DNA of 64,000 nucleotides, from NCBI GenBank assembly GCA_024236015.1, contig JACKLK010000002.1, positions 124,001 to 188,000 of the forward strand. The letters are read 5' to 3'. Under the pieces are notes generated by a model. It saw only the letters and a program-made list of their open reading frames with translations, had not been told where the DNA came from and did not search any database. Below, in pieces: positions 8,571 to 18,594 of the stretch (its first letter is position 1; the number at the start of each line of letters is the position of its first letter). This DNA is from Rhodoferax sp. (GTDB lineage Bacteria > Pseudomonadota > Gammaproteobacteria > Burkholderiales > Burkholderiaceae_C). The position numbers were made by a program, and so were the translations under genes.

Positions 8571-9881
8571 ATGACCCATACCGAAAATGCCGCGGCTGCG
8601 GCCGTTCATGACACCGCGGACGGCCAAGCGACGCCGGCCTCGCAAGGCGCGCTGTCGCATCTGAAAGTGCTGGACCTGTCCCGCGTGCTGGCCGGGCCCT
8701 GGTGCACCCAGATGCTGGCCGACCTGGGCGCCGACGTGATCAAGGTCGAGCGTCCCGGCGAAGGCGACGACACCCGCCACTGGGGGCCTCCGTTCATGCC
8801 CGGTGCCGACGGCCAGGACACCACGCAGGCGACCTATTTCAACGGCACCAACCGCAACAAGCGATCGATCACGGTCAACCTGTCCAGTCCCGAGGGGCAG
8901 GCGCTGGTGCGCCAGATGGCCGAGCACAGCGACATCGTGGTCGAGAACTTCAAGCTCGGTGGCCTGAAGGCCTACGGGCTGGACTATGCCAGCCTGAAGG
9001 CGCTGAACCCGCGCCTGATCTATTGTTCGATCACCGGTTTCGGCCAGTACGGGCCGTATGCGGAACGTGCCGGCTACGACCTGATGATCCAGGCCATGAG
9101 CGGCATGATGAGCATCACCGGCCGCGCCGACGACCAGCCCGGCGGCGGACCGCTGCGCGTGGGCGTGGCGCTGACCGACCTGTTCACCGGTGTCTATGCG
9201 ACTTCGGCTATCCTGGCCGCGCTGGAGGTGCGCCACCGCACCGGCGAAGGCCAGCACATCGACATGGCCCTGCTCGACGTGGGCATGGCCATCCTGGCCA
9301 ACCAGGCCAGCGGCTACCTCAACACCGGCAAGGTGCCGCAGCGCCAGGGCAACAGCCACCCCAGCCTGGCGCCGTACCAGGACTTCCCGACGCGCGACGG
9401 TTCGATGCTGCTGGCGATCGGCAACGACGGCCAGTTCAGCCGCTTCTGCAAGGCGGCCGGCAAGCCGGAATGGAGCGCCGACCCGCGTTTCTCCGGCATG
9501 GGCGCACGCGTGCGCAACCGCCAGGAGCTGATCCCGCTGATGGAGACCGTCACGCGGACGCGCGACACCGCCGACTGGATCGCGCTGCTCGAGGACAAGG
9601 CCGTGCCCTGCGGCCCGATCAATGACCTGGCCCACGCGTTCGCCGATCCGCAGGTGGCGGCGCGCGAGCTGGTGGTGGAGCAGGCCCGGGCGCCGCAACT
9701 GGCGGCCGCCGACGGCATTGCCGCGATCCGCACCGTGGCCAGCCCGCTGCGGCTGCAGGCCAACCCGCCGGTGCTGCGCCGGCCGCCGCCGGCCCTGGGC
9801 GAACATACCGACGAGGTGCTGGCCGAACTGGGGTTCGATGCCGCGCGCATCGCCGCACTGCGCGGCGCCGGCATCGTCTGA
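8571..9881 (+). CDS. Class III CoA transferase (CaiB/BaiF family), probable glutarate CoA-transferase
   Basis: The enzyme moves CoA between acyl groups through an aspartyl-CoA intermediate. The ATG at 8571 gives 436 residues. The N-terminus has LKVLDLSRVLAGPWCTQMLADLGADVIKVE, the CoA-binding signature of the family. The probable catalytic aspartate is D203 in GVALTDLFTG, followed by LEVRHRTGEGQHIDMALLD. Its position just after gcdH matches succinyl-CoA:glutarate CoA-transferase (SUGCT-like) genes paired with gcdH in other bacteria and in eukaryotic metabolism, so I infer that it makes glutaryl-CoA. Other dicarboxylate CoA-transferases of the family cannot be excluded. The tandem 108-bp repeat separates it from gcdH. 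Confidence 0.88.
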   Translation: MTHTENAAAAAVHDTADGQATPASQGALSHLKVLDLSRVLAGPWCTQMLADLGADVIKVERPGEGDDTRHWGPPFMPGADGQDTTQATYFNGTNRNKRSITVNLSSPEGQALVRQMAEHSDIVVENFKLGGLKAYGLDYASLKALNPRLIYCSITGFGQYGPYAERAGYDLMIQAMSGMMSITGRADDQPGGGPLRVGVALTDLFTGVYATSAILAALEVRHRTGEGQHIDMALLDVGMAILANQASGYLNTGKVPQRQGNSHPSLAPYQDFPTRDGSMLLAIGNDGQFSRFCKAAGKPEWSADPRFSGMGARVRNRQELIPLMETVTRTRDTADWIALLEDKAVPCGPINDLAHAFADPQVAARELVVEQARAPQLAAADGIAAIRTVASPLRLQANPPVLRRPPPALGEHTDEVLAELGFDAARIAALRGAGIV

Positions 9882-9953
9882 CGATCCGGGGTCAGGGTTC
9901 ACGCCAGCCACCGTTGACCGGCGCAAGCTGATTCCGCATCGCTCTCGAACCGC

Positions 9954-11104
9954 GTGACGGTAGTCGCCACACCCTTGCCCATCACCGCGGTCACCCGGCG
10001 GTCGATCCTGCTGCTGTCGCTGGCGTGTTTCTGCAGCATGTTCGCGCAGCGCGTGTGCGACCCGATGCTGCCGGCACTTGCGCGGGTGTTCTCGGTCGAT
10101 CTGTCGCAGGCGGCGCAGGTCGTGTCCCTGTTTGCGTTGGGTTATGGCGTGGCGCAGTTCGTCTACGGGCCGCTGGGCGATCGGCTCGGAAAGTTCCGCA
10201 TCGTGGCCTGGGCCTCGCTGGCCTGCTGCCTGTGCAGTGTGATGGCGGCGCTGGCCGGCAGCCTGCCCATGCTGCTGTTCGCGCGCATGGCCATGGGCAT
10301 TGCCACGGCGGCCATCGTGCCCTTGACGCTGGCCTGGATCGGCGACACCGTGCACGGCGCGCAGATCCAGGAAACCATTGCCAGGGTCGGCGTGGGAACC
10401 ACCCTGGGTGCGGCCTCGGGGCAGCTGATCGGCGGTGTGTTCACGCAATCGCTGGGATGGCGCTGGCCGTGCCGGCCGTGGCGCCCGCGGGCGGGAGGCG
10501 GCGACCCTCGTTTTTTGCCCAGACCTGGCCCATTCTCTCGGGTCCCTGGTCGCGCACCGTGTTGCTGGTCGCCTTCGTCGAAGGCGCCGTGGGCATGGGT
10601 GTGCTGGCCTTGTGGGCGGCGCACCTGCAAGGTGCGATGGGCCTGCCGGTATCGACGGCCGGCGCCGTCGTCGCGCTGTTCGGCCTGGGCAGCCTGGTCT
10701 ACCTGGTCGCTGCGCGGCGCCTGATCACCCGGCTCGGGCAGCATGGATTGAGTGTGCTCGGTGGCAGCCTGATGGGCGTGTGCGCGCTGGTCGTCGCCTA
10801 TGCGCCGCTCTGGCAACTGACCATCCCGGCCAGCGTCGTGGCGGGGTTCGGCTTCGCGATGTTCCACAACACGATGCAGGCCAACGCGGCGCAGATGGCG
10901 CCCGCCGCCCGCGGCACGGCGGTGTCGCTGTTCGCGTCGGCATTGTTCCTGGGGCAGTCGACGGGCGCGTCATTGGCGTCCAGCCTGTTTGACACGGTGG
11001 GTTCGCGCAGCGTCGTCGCGCTGGGCGGCGTGGTGATGGTCGTGCTCGGATGGGTGATGGGCTGGGCGTTGCGCCGGCGGCATCGCCTGCTGGCGGACGG
11101 CTGA
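9954..11104 (+). pseudogene. MFS transporter, broken by frameshift and loss of a central segment
   Basis: From the GTG at 9954 a drug-resistance-type MFS protein starts normally (RSILLLSLACFCSMFAQRVCDPMLPAL, then LGYGVAQFVYGPLGDRLGK) through about five helices to QLIGGVFTQSLGWRW near 10460. There the frame degenerates into WPCRPWRPRAGGG. The second half (RTVLLVAFVEGAVGMGVLALW onward, six helices, ending at 11104) is in another frame. The sixth helix expected after GWRW is not present in either frame, so a deletion with frameshift is more likely than a single sequencing error. It follows the CoA transferase on the same strand and may once have belonged to that operon. Confidence 0.8.
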
Positions 11105-11166
11105 CGGATGCCACGTTGCTTCGATGGATACTCGGCGCATGGCCACCTCCCGTTCGACGCCTTGAC

Positions 11167-12396
11167 ATGCGTTCCTCCGCCCAGCGCAACCTGATTCTCG
11201 GCCTGTCGCTCGCACAGTTGATCAGCTGGGGCAGCGTGTTCTACACCTTCGCGTTGCTGATCGGCCCGATCGAGCAGGCGCTGGGGGTGAGCCGGGCGCA
11301 GAGTTCGGTCGCGTTCAGCCTGGCGCTGCTGGCCGAAGGCCTGTGTGCCTATGCCATCGGTCGCTGGATCGACCAGGGCCACGAGCGGCGGGTCATGACG
11401 CTGGGTTCGGCGCTGGCGGGCCTGTGCCTGGTGCTGCACACCTTCGTGACCAGCCTGGCCGGTTTCTACCTGGTCTGGACGGCGCTGGGCGTGGCCATGT
11501 CAGCCGTGTTGTATACGCCGGTGTTCGCCGTCGTGACACGGCGGTTTCCGAACGACTTCCGGCGCGCCATCATCACGATGACGTTCCTCGGCGGCCTGGC
11601 CAGCACCGTGTTCATCCCGCTGACGGCCTGGCTGATCGACAGCTGGGGCTGGCGTGGCGCGTTGTGGGCATTGGCGGGCCTGCATTTTTGTGTCTGCCTG
11701 CCCATCCATGCCGTCTTGCTGCGCGATGCACCGCGGCGTGTCGTGCCCGCCGCGCCGGCGTCGGCCACGGCCGAACCGGTGGCGGGTCTGCGCCACCTGC
11801 TGACGAGCGCGCCATTCCTGCTGGTGGGCAGTTTCATCGTGTTGTTCATGGCCGCCACCGCGGCCTTGCCGGCGCACCTGGTCAGCCTGTTGCGCGAACG
11901 CGGCATGGCCGAGACCTGGGCGATCGCCGTGCCGGCGAGTATCGGCGTGCTCCAGGTGGCGGGTCGCCTGTTGCTGTATTTCTTCGAGCGCCGGTTCGAC
12001 GTCCATGTGGCCAACCGCTTCATTCCCTGCCTGATCCCGGCGGGCCTGGCCGCCTTGCTGCTGGCGCCGCTGCTGGGCACCGGCACGGGGGCACTGGTGC
12101 TGGTGCTGGCCTTCGTCGCGTTGTACGGCGCCGGCAACGGCATGCTGACCATCGTCAAGGGCACGGCGATCGCGCAATACGTCAGCCGGGAACACGTGGC
12201 CAGCCTCAACGGCGCGCTCGGTGTGCCGCTGGCCCTGACCCGGGCGGCGGCGCCGCTGGTGATGGGCCTGTTGTGGCAGCCCGGCGTGGGTTACCAATAT
12301 GGCCTGTGGCTGCTGCTGGTGATGAGCGTGGTGGCGATCGCGATGCTGCTGCTGGCGCAGCGCCGGGTGCTGGCGGCGGGCGCCGGCGCGGCCTGA
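11167..12396 (+). CDS. MFS transporter
   Basis: This is a major facilitator superfamily permease of 409 residues with about 12 membrane segments. The ATG at 11167 (MRSSAQRNLILGLSLAQLISWGSVFYTFALL) is chosen because the first helix follows directly. The segment LAEGLCAYAIGRWIDQGHERRVMTLGS contains the loop 2-3 MFS motif (G-x4-D-x-G-x-RR). The opening SLAQLISWGSVFYTF resembles the oxalate/formate-antiporter-like and monocarboxylate-like MFS branch. The substrate is unknown. It follows the broken MFS gene on the same strand by 62 bp and is not a duplicate of it, judging by the differing first helices. Confidence 0.88.
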   Translation: MRSSAQRNLILGLSLAQLISWGSVFYTFALLIGPIEQALGVSRAQSSVAFSLALLAEGLCAYAIGRWIDQGHERRVMTLGSALAGLCLVLHTFVTSLAGFYLVWTALGVAMSAVLYTPVFAVVTRRFPNDFRRAIITMTFLGGLASTVFIPLTAWLIDSWGWRGALWALAGLHFCVCLPIHAVLLRDAPRRVVPAAPASATAEPVAGLRHLLTSAPFLLVGSFIVLFMAATAALPAHLVSLLRERGMAETWAIAVPASIGVLQVAGRLLLYFFERRFDVHVANRFIPCLIPAGLAALLLAPLLGTGTGALVLVLAFVALYGAGNGMLTIVKGTAIAQYVSREHVASLNGALGVPLALTRAAAPLVMGLLWQPGVGYQYGLWLLLVMSVVAIAMLLLAQRRVLAAGAGAA

Positions 12397-12430
12397 CTGA
12401 GCGCGGGTCGGCGCGCGGGACGCGTCGGTG

Positions 12431-12952
12431 TCAGTCCGTGCCGTAGACCTTGGCCCGTGTTTGCCCGGGCCGGCCCGTGTCGACGACGCCGGATTCGGTC
12501 ACGACATACGGAGCGGCAACGGTCGGGGCACGCGGCGCCGGTGCCGCCACGGCTGCCGGTACGACGGCAGGCAGCTCACCGACAGCCCGTACCGAACCCT
12601 GGTTGGCCGCGGACGGTTTTGCCGTCGGCCTGGCGGTCGAGGGGGCGGTCTTCGCCGCATCGGCGGGCGTCCGGGTCGACACCGGCGTTGCCGGTGCCAC
12701 GCGGGCCGGCACGAGTGCCTCGTCCGGCGCCACCGTGTGCACCGGCAATCGGGTGGCGGCCGCCTGCGGTTCGGCCGCGACCGGCTCGTCCGGGACAAAG
12801 ACCGAATGTCCGTCCACCGGCCGGGTCTTCACGTGGATCAGGCTGGCGCCGAGCGCCATCACCACCACGCCAAGCACCGCGATGGCGGCCCACAAGGGGC
12901 GGGAGCTGAAATGCCTGCGCCCTGCAGGCAGGGTCTGGATGTGGGTCGTCAT
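12431..12952 (-). CDS. Membrane-anchored low-complexity protein, function unknown
   Basis: The protein has 173 residues. Residues 1-20 are basic and cytoplasmic, and a single membrane helix spans residues 21-41 (WAAIAVLGVVVMALGASLI). The rest is an Ala/Pro/Thr/Val-rich stretch, probably extended in the periplasm, with no recognisable domain. The composition suits a spacer or cell-wall-spanning tether. No homologous family is apparent to me. The long low-complexity tail makes the coding call less certain than usual, but the helix, the ATG and the single uninterrupted frame support it. It is convergent with the MFS gene. Confidence 0.6.
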   Translation of the reverse strand: MTTHIQTLPAGRRHFSSRPLWAAIAVLGVVVMALGASLIHVKTRPVDGHSVFVPDEPVAAEPQAAATRLPVHTVAPDEALVPARVAPATPVSTRTPADAAKTAPSTARPTAKPSAANQGSVRAVGELPAVVPAAVAAPAPRAPTVAAPYVVTESGVVDTGRPGQTRAKVYGTD

Positions 12953-13119
12953 GTGCCTGGTCCTCCCTGTGCCGGCGATCCTCTGGTCGCCGGGTCTTGC
13001 GCCCGCCGCCGCCTCGGGGCAGGCACCTGCGCAAGTTACCCCGGTCGTGTTGCGTCAGACATGCATCTGTGTAACCGTCGGTAAAGCAATGGCCTGCCCG
13101 GCGGCGCGCCTGCGGGGAT

Positions 13120-13632
13120 TCAGGCGTCGACCTTGGCGGGCAGTTTCCAGTCGGCCCGCGGGTAATGGCAGGTGTAGCCGTTGGGATAACGCTCCAGGTA
13201 GTCCTGGTGCTCCGGTTCGGCTTCCCAGAAAGGACCCGCTGGCGCGACTTCGGTCACCACCTTGCCCGGCCACAGGCCGGAGTCGTTGACGTCGATGATG
13301 GTGCGCAGGGCCTCGGCCTTCTGCGCCTCGTTCACGTAGTAGATGGCCGAGCGGTAGGACATGCCCCTGTCGTTGCCCTGCTGGTTGAGGGTGCTCGGAT
13401 CGTGGATCTGGAAGAAGAACTCCAGCAGGCGCCGGTAACTGATGACCGCCGGATCGAACAGGATCTCGATGCCTTCGGCATGGGTGCCGTGGTTGCGGTA
13501 GGTCGCGTTGGGCACGTCGCCACCGGTATAGCCCACACGCGTGGACAACACGCCTGGCAGCTTGCGGATCAGGTCCTGCATGCCCCAGAAACATCCGCCT
13601 GCCAATACCGCCCGTTCCTGTGTCGTCGTCAT
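13120..13632 (-). CDS. msrA: Peptide-methionine (S)-S-oxide reductase MsrA
   Basis: The enzyme repairs methionine S-sulfoxide in proteins. It has 170 residues, beginning with the active-site motif GGCFWG (C14 nucleophile). Typical following segments are VGYTGGDVPNATYRNHGTHAEGIE and GMSYRSAIYY. A C-terminal cysteine in NGYTCHYPR may act as the resolving residue. Its ATG at 13632 is one base from the msrB stop codon, so the two repair enzymes of opposite stereospecificity are co-transcribed and probably translationally coupled. Confidence 0.96.
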   Translation of the reverse strand: MTTTQERAVLAGGCFWGMQDLIRKLPGVLSTRVGYTGGDVPNATYRNHGTHAEGIEILFDPAVISYRRLLEFFFQIHDPSTLNQQGNDRGMSYRSAIYYVNEAQKAEALRTIIDVNDSGLWPGKVVTEVAPAGPFWEAEPEHQDYLERYPNGYTCHYPRADWKLPAKVDA

Positions 13633-13633
13633 T

Positions 13634-14080
<447 letters not shown>

Positions 14081-14286
14081 GGGTCGGGCTATCTCCTGTT
14101 CGTGCGCCGTGCGCCATGGAAGGCCGCTGGGTCGCAGATGCGATCTTGGCGCGGGTTTTCAAGCCATGGTCGGCCAAGCGGCCATTCCTGCCCGTGCAGC
14201 AGGGTCAATGCCGCGCCGTCGGGCATGGCAGCAGCATAACGCCGCCGCGCCGGCGGTGTCTTCGTCGTCGTCGCGAACGACGATGC

Positions 14287-14385
14287 CATAATGGCCGTGC
14301 TCCGGGGTGCACGGCCAGTGATGGCGTGCTGAGATGGTTGAACCGAACCCGCGAACTTGATCCGGCTAGTACCGGCGAAAGAAGA
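14287..14385 (+). ncRNA. TPP (THI-box) riboswitch upstream of thiC
   Basis: The thiamin pyrophosphate aptamer is recognisable by its conserved parts in order: CCGGGGTGC (14302-14310), the pyrimidine-sensor loop CTGAGA (14329-14334), and GAACTTGATCCGGCTAGTACCGGCG (in segments from 14352 to 14376). It lies 90 bases before the thiC start. A CATAAT at 14287-14292 could be the -10 box. TPP binding is expected to lower expression of the whole thi operon. I see no obvious terminator with a T-run between the aptamer and thiC, so control of translation start is more likely. Confidence 0.93.
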
Positions 14386-14476
14386 GCTGTCACCCAAGAC
14401 CATGGGCCCACGAGGCCATGTGTCGCCGGGTCACCTTCGGAGCAGATGTCCAGCAACTGCCACTGAAGGAGCCCCG

Positions 14477-16378
14477 ATGAATCCACCCGACCCATTCGCC
14501 CAACACCTCGCAGCCTCGCGTGCGCCGTTTCCCGCCTCGCGCAAGATTCATCTCGTCGGCTCGCGTGGCGACCTGCGCGTGCCGGCGCGCGCGGTGACGC
14601 TGAGCAACGGCGAGGCGATCGACCTGTACGACACCTCCGGGCCCTACAGCGATCCGGCGGTGGAGATCGACGTGCGCCGTGGCCTGCCCGCGTTGCGGGC
14701 CCCGTGGATCGACGCGCGGGACGATACCGAGGTCTATCCGGGACGATCGCACCAGGCGCTCGACGACGGCGTCCGGCAGGGCCGGGCCGAGTCGCCCCAT
14801 CTGGCGGACCTGCGCCGCGCCGCCGCCGGCCTGCAGCGCACGCCGCGCCGCGCGCGCGCTGGCGGCAACGTCACGCAGATGCATTACGCGCGCCGCGGCA
14901 TCGTCACGCCCGAGATGGAGTTCGTCGCCTTGCGCGAGAACGGGCGACGGGAATGGATGGCCGAGTACCTGGGCGACGACGAACGCGCCCGGCGGCTCAA
15001 GGGCAACGCCATGGGTGCGCTGATGCCGGCCCTCATCACGCCGGAATTCGTGCGCGACGAGGTGGCACGCGGGCGCGCCATCATTCCGGCCAACATCAAC
15101 CATCCGGAGATCGAGCCGATGGCGATCGGGCGCAATTTCAAGGTCAAGATCAACGCCAACATCGGCAACTCGGCGGTCACCTCGAGCATCGAGGAAGAGG
15201 TCGAGAAACTGGTCTGGGCGATCCGCTGGGGCGCCGACAACGTGATGGACCTGTCCACCGGCCGCGACATCCACACCACGCGCGACTGGATCGTGCGCAA
15301 CTCCCCGGTGCCGATCGGCACGGTGCCGATCTACCAGGCGCTGGAGAAGGTCGGGGGCGTGGCCGAGGACCTGAGCTGGGAGATCTTCCGCGACACCCTG
15401 ATCGAGCAGGCCGAACAGGGCGTGGACTATTTCACCATCCATGCCGGCGTGCGGCTGCCCTTCATCCACCTGACGGCGAACCGGCGCACCGGCATCGTCT
15501 CGCGCGGCGGCTCGATCATGGCCAAGTGGTGCATCACGCATCACAAGGAGAGTTTTCTCTACACCCATTTCGAGGACATCTGCGACATCATGAAGGCCTA
15601 CGACGTGAGCTTCTCGCTCGGCGACGGCCTGCGTCCGGGCTCCGGCGCCGACGCCAACGACGAGGCGCAGTTCGCCGAGTTGCGCACGCTGGGCGAACTC
15701 ACGCAGCTGGCCTGGAAACACGACGTGCAGACCATGATCGAAGGCCCCGGCCATGTGCCGATGCACATGATCCAGGCCAACATGCAGGAGCAGCTCGCGC
15801 ATTGCCACGAGGCGCCGTTCTATACGCTGGGCCCGCTGACGATCGACATCGCACCGGGCTACGACCACATCTCCAGCGCCATCGGCGCCGCGATGATCGG
15901 CTGGATGGGCACGGCCATGTTGTGTTACGTCACGCCCAAGGAACACCTGGGCCTGCCCGATCGCGACGACGTCAAGCAGGGCATCATCGCCTACAAGATC
16001 GCCGCCCATGCGGCCGACGTGGCCAAGGGCCATCCGGCGGCACGCGCGCGCGACGAGGCCTTGTCCAAGGCGCGATTCGAATTCCGCTGGTCCGACCAGT
16101 TCGCGCTCGGGCTCGACCCGGACACGGCGCGCGATTTCCATGACGAGACCTTGCCCAAGGACGCGGCCAAGGTGGCGCATTTCTGCAGCATGTGCGGGCC
16201 GAAGTTCTGCTCGATGAAGATCAGCCAGGACGTGCGTGACTATGCCGCGGCGCAACCCGGCGCGCCAGCCGCCGACGCGGAACTGGCGCAGACCATCGCG
16301 CAGGGCATGGCCGAGAAATCGGCCGAGTTCCGTGCCGGCGGCGGCGCCTTGTATATCCCGATCGCACGCCAGGACTGA
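14477..16378 (+). CDS. thiC: Phosphomethylpyrimidine synthase ThiC
   Basis: This radical SAM enzyme turns aminoimidazole ribotide into HMP phosphate, the pyrimidine half of thiamin. The ATG at 14477 has a GAAGGAG site and gives 633 residues, the normal bacterial length. The core contains NINHPEIEPMAIGRNFKVKINANIGNSA. The C-terminal iron-sulfur motif CxxCxxxxC reads CSMCGPKFC near residue 570. It is the first gene after the TPP riboswitch and heads the thiC-thiO-thiS-thiG-thiDE operon. Confidence 0.97.
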   Translation: MNPPDPFAQHLAASRAPFPASRKIHLVGSRGDLRVPARAVTLSNGEAIDLYDTSGPYSDPAVEIDVRRGLPALRAPWIDARDDTEVYPGRSHQALDDGVRQGRAESPHLADLRRAAAGLQRTPRRARAGGNVTQMHYARRGIVTPEMEFVALRENGRREWMAEYLGDDERARRLKGNAMGALMPALITPEFVRDEVARGRAIIPANINHPEIEPMAIGRNFKVKINANIGNSAVTSSIEEEVEKLVWAIRWGADNVMDLSTGRDIHTTRDWIVRNSPVPIGTVPIYQALEKVGGVAEDLSWEIFRDTLIEQAEQGVDYFTIHAGVRLPFIHLTANRRTGIVSRGGSIMAKWCITHHKESFLYTHFEDICDIMKAYDVSFSLGDGLRPGSGADANDEAQFAELRTLGELTQLAWKHDVQTMIEGPGHVPMHMIQANMQEQLAHCHEAPFYTLGPLTIDIAPGYDHISSAIGAAMIGWMGTAMLCYVTPKEHLGLPDRDDVKQGIIAYKIAAHAADVAKGHPAARARDEALSKARFEFRWSDQFALGLDPDTARDFHDETLPKDAAKVAHFCSMCGPKFCSMKISQDVRDYAAAQPGAPAADAELAQTIAQGMAEKSAEFRAGGGALYIPIARQD

Positions 16379-16381
16379 GCC

Positions 16382-17455
16382 GTGGCGGGTCTGTCCATCG
16401 GTATCGCCGGCGCCGGCCTGCTGGGGCGGCTGCTGGCCTGGCGGCTGGCGCATGCCGGCCACCGCGTCACCGTGTTCGACCCGGCGCCGGCGCCAGGGCC
16501 GCGTTTCGACGGCCGGCAGGCGGCCGGTTTCAGCGCCGCCGGCATGCTCAGTCCGCTGGCCGAGCGCGAGGTCTCGTCGGCCCGCGTGGCGCAACTCGGC
16601 TGGCGGTCGATCGGCCTGTGGCGTTCCATCGTCGCAGACCTGCGGGCCCGGGTGGGGTTTGCCGAACGCGGCAGCCTGCTGCTGGCGCATCGCAGCGACC
16701 GCGGCACGGCGCAGCGCCTGCTCTCCCGCCTTGCGCCGGACGCGCCCGGCACCGTGCAACCGCAGGCGCTGACGCCGGCGGCGCTGGCGACGCTGGAGCC
16801 GGCATTGCTGGGCCCCGCGCATGCGTGGTTGCTGCCGCAGGAAGCCTGCATCGATACCGTGGCGGCGATGTGTGCGCTGCAGTCCGAGTCGCCCGGCGTG
16901 GCCTGGGCGTGGGGGCAGACAGTGCGGGAACTGGTGCCCGGCCGCGTGTGCGTCGACGGTGCGCAGCCGCACCGCTTCGACTGGGCCATCGATGTGCGCG
17001 GCGTCGCCGGGCAGGCCCCGGCCTTGGTACGCGGCGTGCGCGGCGAAACCGTCTGGTTGCGCCTGCAGGGGCATGGCCTGCTACGGCCGGTGCGGCTGCT
17101 GCATCCCCGTCACCGGGTGTATGTCGTGCCGCGCAGTGCGGACCTGCTGATCGTCGGTGCCAGCGAGATCGAAAGCGCGGATCGTTCGCCGGTGTCGCTG
17201 CGCAGCGCGGTCGAGTTGATGGCGGCGGCGCACAGCATCTTCCCGGCGCTGGACGAAGCCCGCATCGAACGGCTGGACGTCAACCTGCGCCCCGCGCTGC
17301 CCGACAACGAACCGGCCAGCAGTATCGAACCGGGGCTGGTGCGTATCAACGGCCTGTTCCGCCATGGCTGGCTGCTGGCGCCGGCGCTGGTCGAGGACGT
17401 GTTGCAGGCGACCGGCCTGGCCGCTGCGCAGACCCCGGTCGCGGTGGCCCCATGA
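16382..17455 (+). CDS. thiO: FAD-dependent glycine oxidase ThiO-like
   Basis: This flavoprotein of the D-amino-acid oxidase family would oxidise glycine to the imine used to form the thiazole half of thiamin. It has 357 residues. The dinucleotide-binding motif is GIAGAGLLGRLLAWRLA near residue 7, followed by AAGFSAAGMLSPLAE. The C-terminal region NGLFRHGWLLAPAL resembles the FAD-contact loop (G-HGF/W-ll-P) of ThiO. The GTG at 16382 lies 3 bases after the thiC stop, and its own stop overlaps thiS. ThiO is assigned by family plus context. Confidence 0.88.
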   Translation: MAGLSIGIAGAGLLGRLLAWRLAHAGHRVTVFDPAPAPGPRFDGRQAAGFSAAGMLSPLAEREVSSARVAQLGWRSIGLWRSIVADLRARVGFAERGSLLLAHRSDRGTAQRLLSRLAPDAPGTVQPQALTPAALATLEPALLGPAHAWLLPQEACIDTVAAMCALQSESPGVAWAWGQTVRELVPGRVCVDGAQPHRFDWAIDVRGVAGQAPALVRGVRGETVWLRLQGHGLLRPVRLLHPRHRVYVVPRSADLLIVGASEIESADRSPVSLRSAVELMAAAHSIFPALDEARIERLDVNLRPALPDNEPASSIEPGLVRINGLFRHGWLLAPALVEDVLQATGLAAAQTPVAVAP

Positions 17456-17715
17456 CGGCGGGCGATCACACCGGCGCGCCGCCCGACGCGCCCGACGCCG
17501 ACGCCGACGCGATGATGACGCTGGAGCTGGGCGGCCAGCTTTACCGGTTGCCGCACGGCAGCACGCTGGCGCAGTTGCTGGCGCTGGCCGGCCATGCGCC
17601 GGAGCAGGTCGCCACGGCGGTGAACGGGCAGTTCGTGCCACGTTCGCAACGCGCCAGCCACATCGTGTTTGCCACCGACACGGTGGTGTTGTTCCGACCC
17701 ATCGTGGGCGGATGA
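17452..17715 (+). CDS. thiS: Sulfur carrier protein ThiS
   Basis: This is a ubiquitin-like protein whose C-terminal Gly-Gly is converted to a thiocarboxylate that donates sulfur to the thiazole ring. The end reads FRPIVGG, as required. The core (GSTLAQLLALAGHAPEQVATAVNGQFVPRSQ) is typical. At 87 residues it is about 20 longer than usual because of an acidic N-terminal extension (PPDAPDADADA); a start at the internal MM near residue 21 would give a standard length. The ATG at 17452 overlaps the thiO stop (ATGA), which supports the longer form. Confidence 0.92.
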   Translation: MTAGDHTGAPPDAPDADADAMMTLELGGQLYRLPHGSTLAQLLALAGHAPEQVATAVNGQFVPRSQRASHIVFATDTVVLFRPIVGG

Positions 17716-17730
17716 AAGGACCCGGACTCC

Positions 17731-18594
17731 ATGAATGACTTTGTTTCCGATACCGACGCCGCGGCATCCGCAACCACGGCCCCGATGCCGGACCCCGCAT
17801 GCTGGCACGTCGGCGACGTAGTGCTGCGCAGCCGCTTCCTGCTGGGCAGCGCGGGTTATCCGTCGCCGCAGGTGCTGCACGACGCGGTCGTGCGCTCGGG
17901 CGCCGAGGTGGTGACCGTCGCGCTGCGCCGCGTCATGGCCGCTGCCGGCGACAACGGCCATCTGGCCCTGCTCGATCGGGCCTTGCGCGTGAACGGAGCC
18001 CGCGTGTTGCCCAACACCGCCGGTTGCCGCACCGCGCGCGAAGCGGTGCAGCTCGCCGCGATGGCGCGCGAGTTGTATGGCACGCCCTGGATCAAGCTCG
18101 AGGTGATCGGCGACAACCACAGCCTGCAGCCGGATCCGTTCGAGCTGCTGGACGCAGCAAGGCAGTTGGTGCGCGAGGGTTTCACGGTGTTTCCATATTG
18201 CACCGACGACCTGGTGTTGTGCCGACGCCTGCTCGATGCCGGTTGCCCGGTGTTGATGCCCTGGGGGGCACCGATCGGCTCCGGCCAGGGCCTGCTGAAC
18301 CCGTTCGCGTTGCGCACGCTGCGCGAACGGCTGCCGGATGCGACCCTGATCATCGACGCCGGCATCGGCGCGCCGTCCCATGCCGCGCAGGCGATGGAGC
18401 TGGGTTTCGACGCGGTCTTGCTCAATTCGGCCGTCGCGCACGCACGCGACCCGGTGCGCATGGCCAGCGCTTTCCGCCACGCCATCGAGGCCGGCCGCCT
18501 GGGCTGGCAGGCGGGCGTCATGGCGGCGCAGGATTTCGCGGTCGCCAGCACGCCGGTCGGCGGCGAGCCGATGCTGCTGGGCGCACGGCCGTGA
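17731..18594 (+). CDS. thiG: Thiazole synthase ThiG
   Basis: This TIM-barrel enzyme forms the thiazole phosphate ring from DXP, the glycine imine and ThiS thiocarboxylate. It has 287 residues. The Schiff-base lysine is expected at K122 in TPWIKLEVIGD, and the phosphate-binding end is IIDAGIGAPSHAAQAMELG followed by DAVLLNSAVAHA. An AAAGGA site precedes the ATG. The first ~25 residues are an unconserved extension. Its stop codon overlaps the start of the tandem repeat at 18591. Confidence 0.96.
   Translation: MNDFVSDTDAAASATTAPMPDPACWHVGDVVLRSRFLLGSAGYPSPQVLHDAVVRSGAEVVTVALRRVMAAAGDNGHLALLDRALRVNGARVLPNTAGCRTAREAVQLAAMARELYGTPWIKLEVIGDNHSLQPDPFELLDAARQLVREGFTVFPYCTDDLVLCRRLLDAGCPVLMPWGAPIGSGQGLLNPFALRTLRERLPDATLIIDAGIGAPSHAAQAMELGFDAVLLNSAVAHARDPVRMASAFRHAIEAGRLGWQAGVMAAQDFAVASTPVGGEPMLLGARP

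Noticed and set aside
14390..17074. 894-codon minus-strand frame opposite thiC and thiO
   Set aside because: It covers two certain genes and the leader, and shows no recognisable domain.
17452..17511. A separate leader before the thiS core
   Set aside because: The acidic stretch is in frame with ThiS and the ATG overlaps thiO, so it is best read as an N-terminal extension or an upstream start choice.
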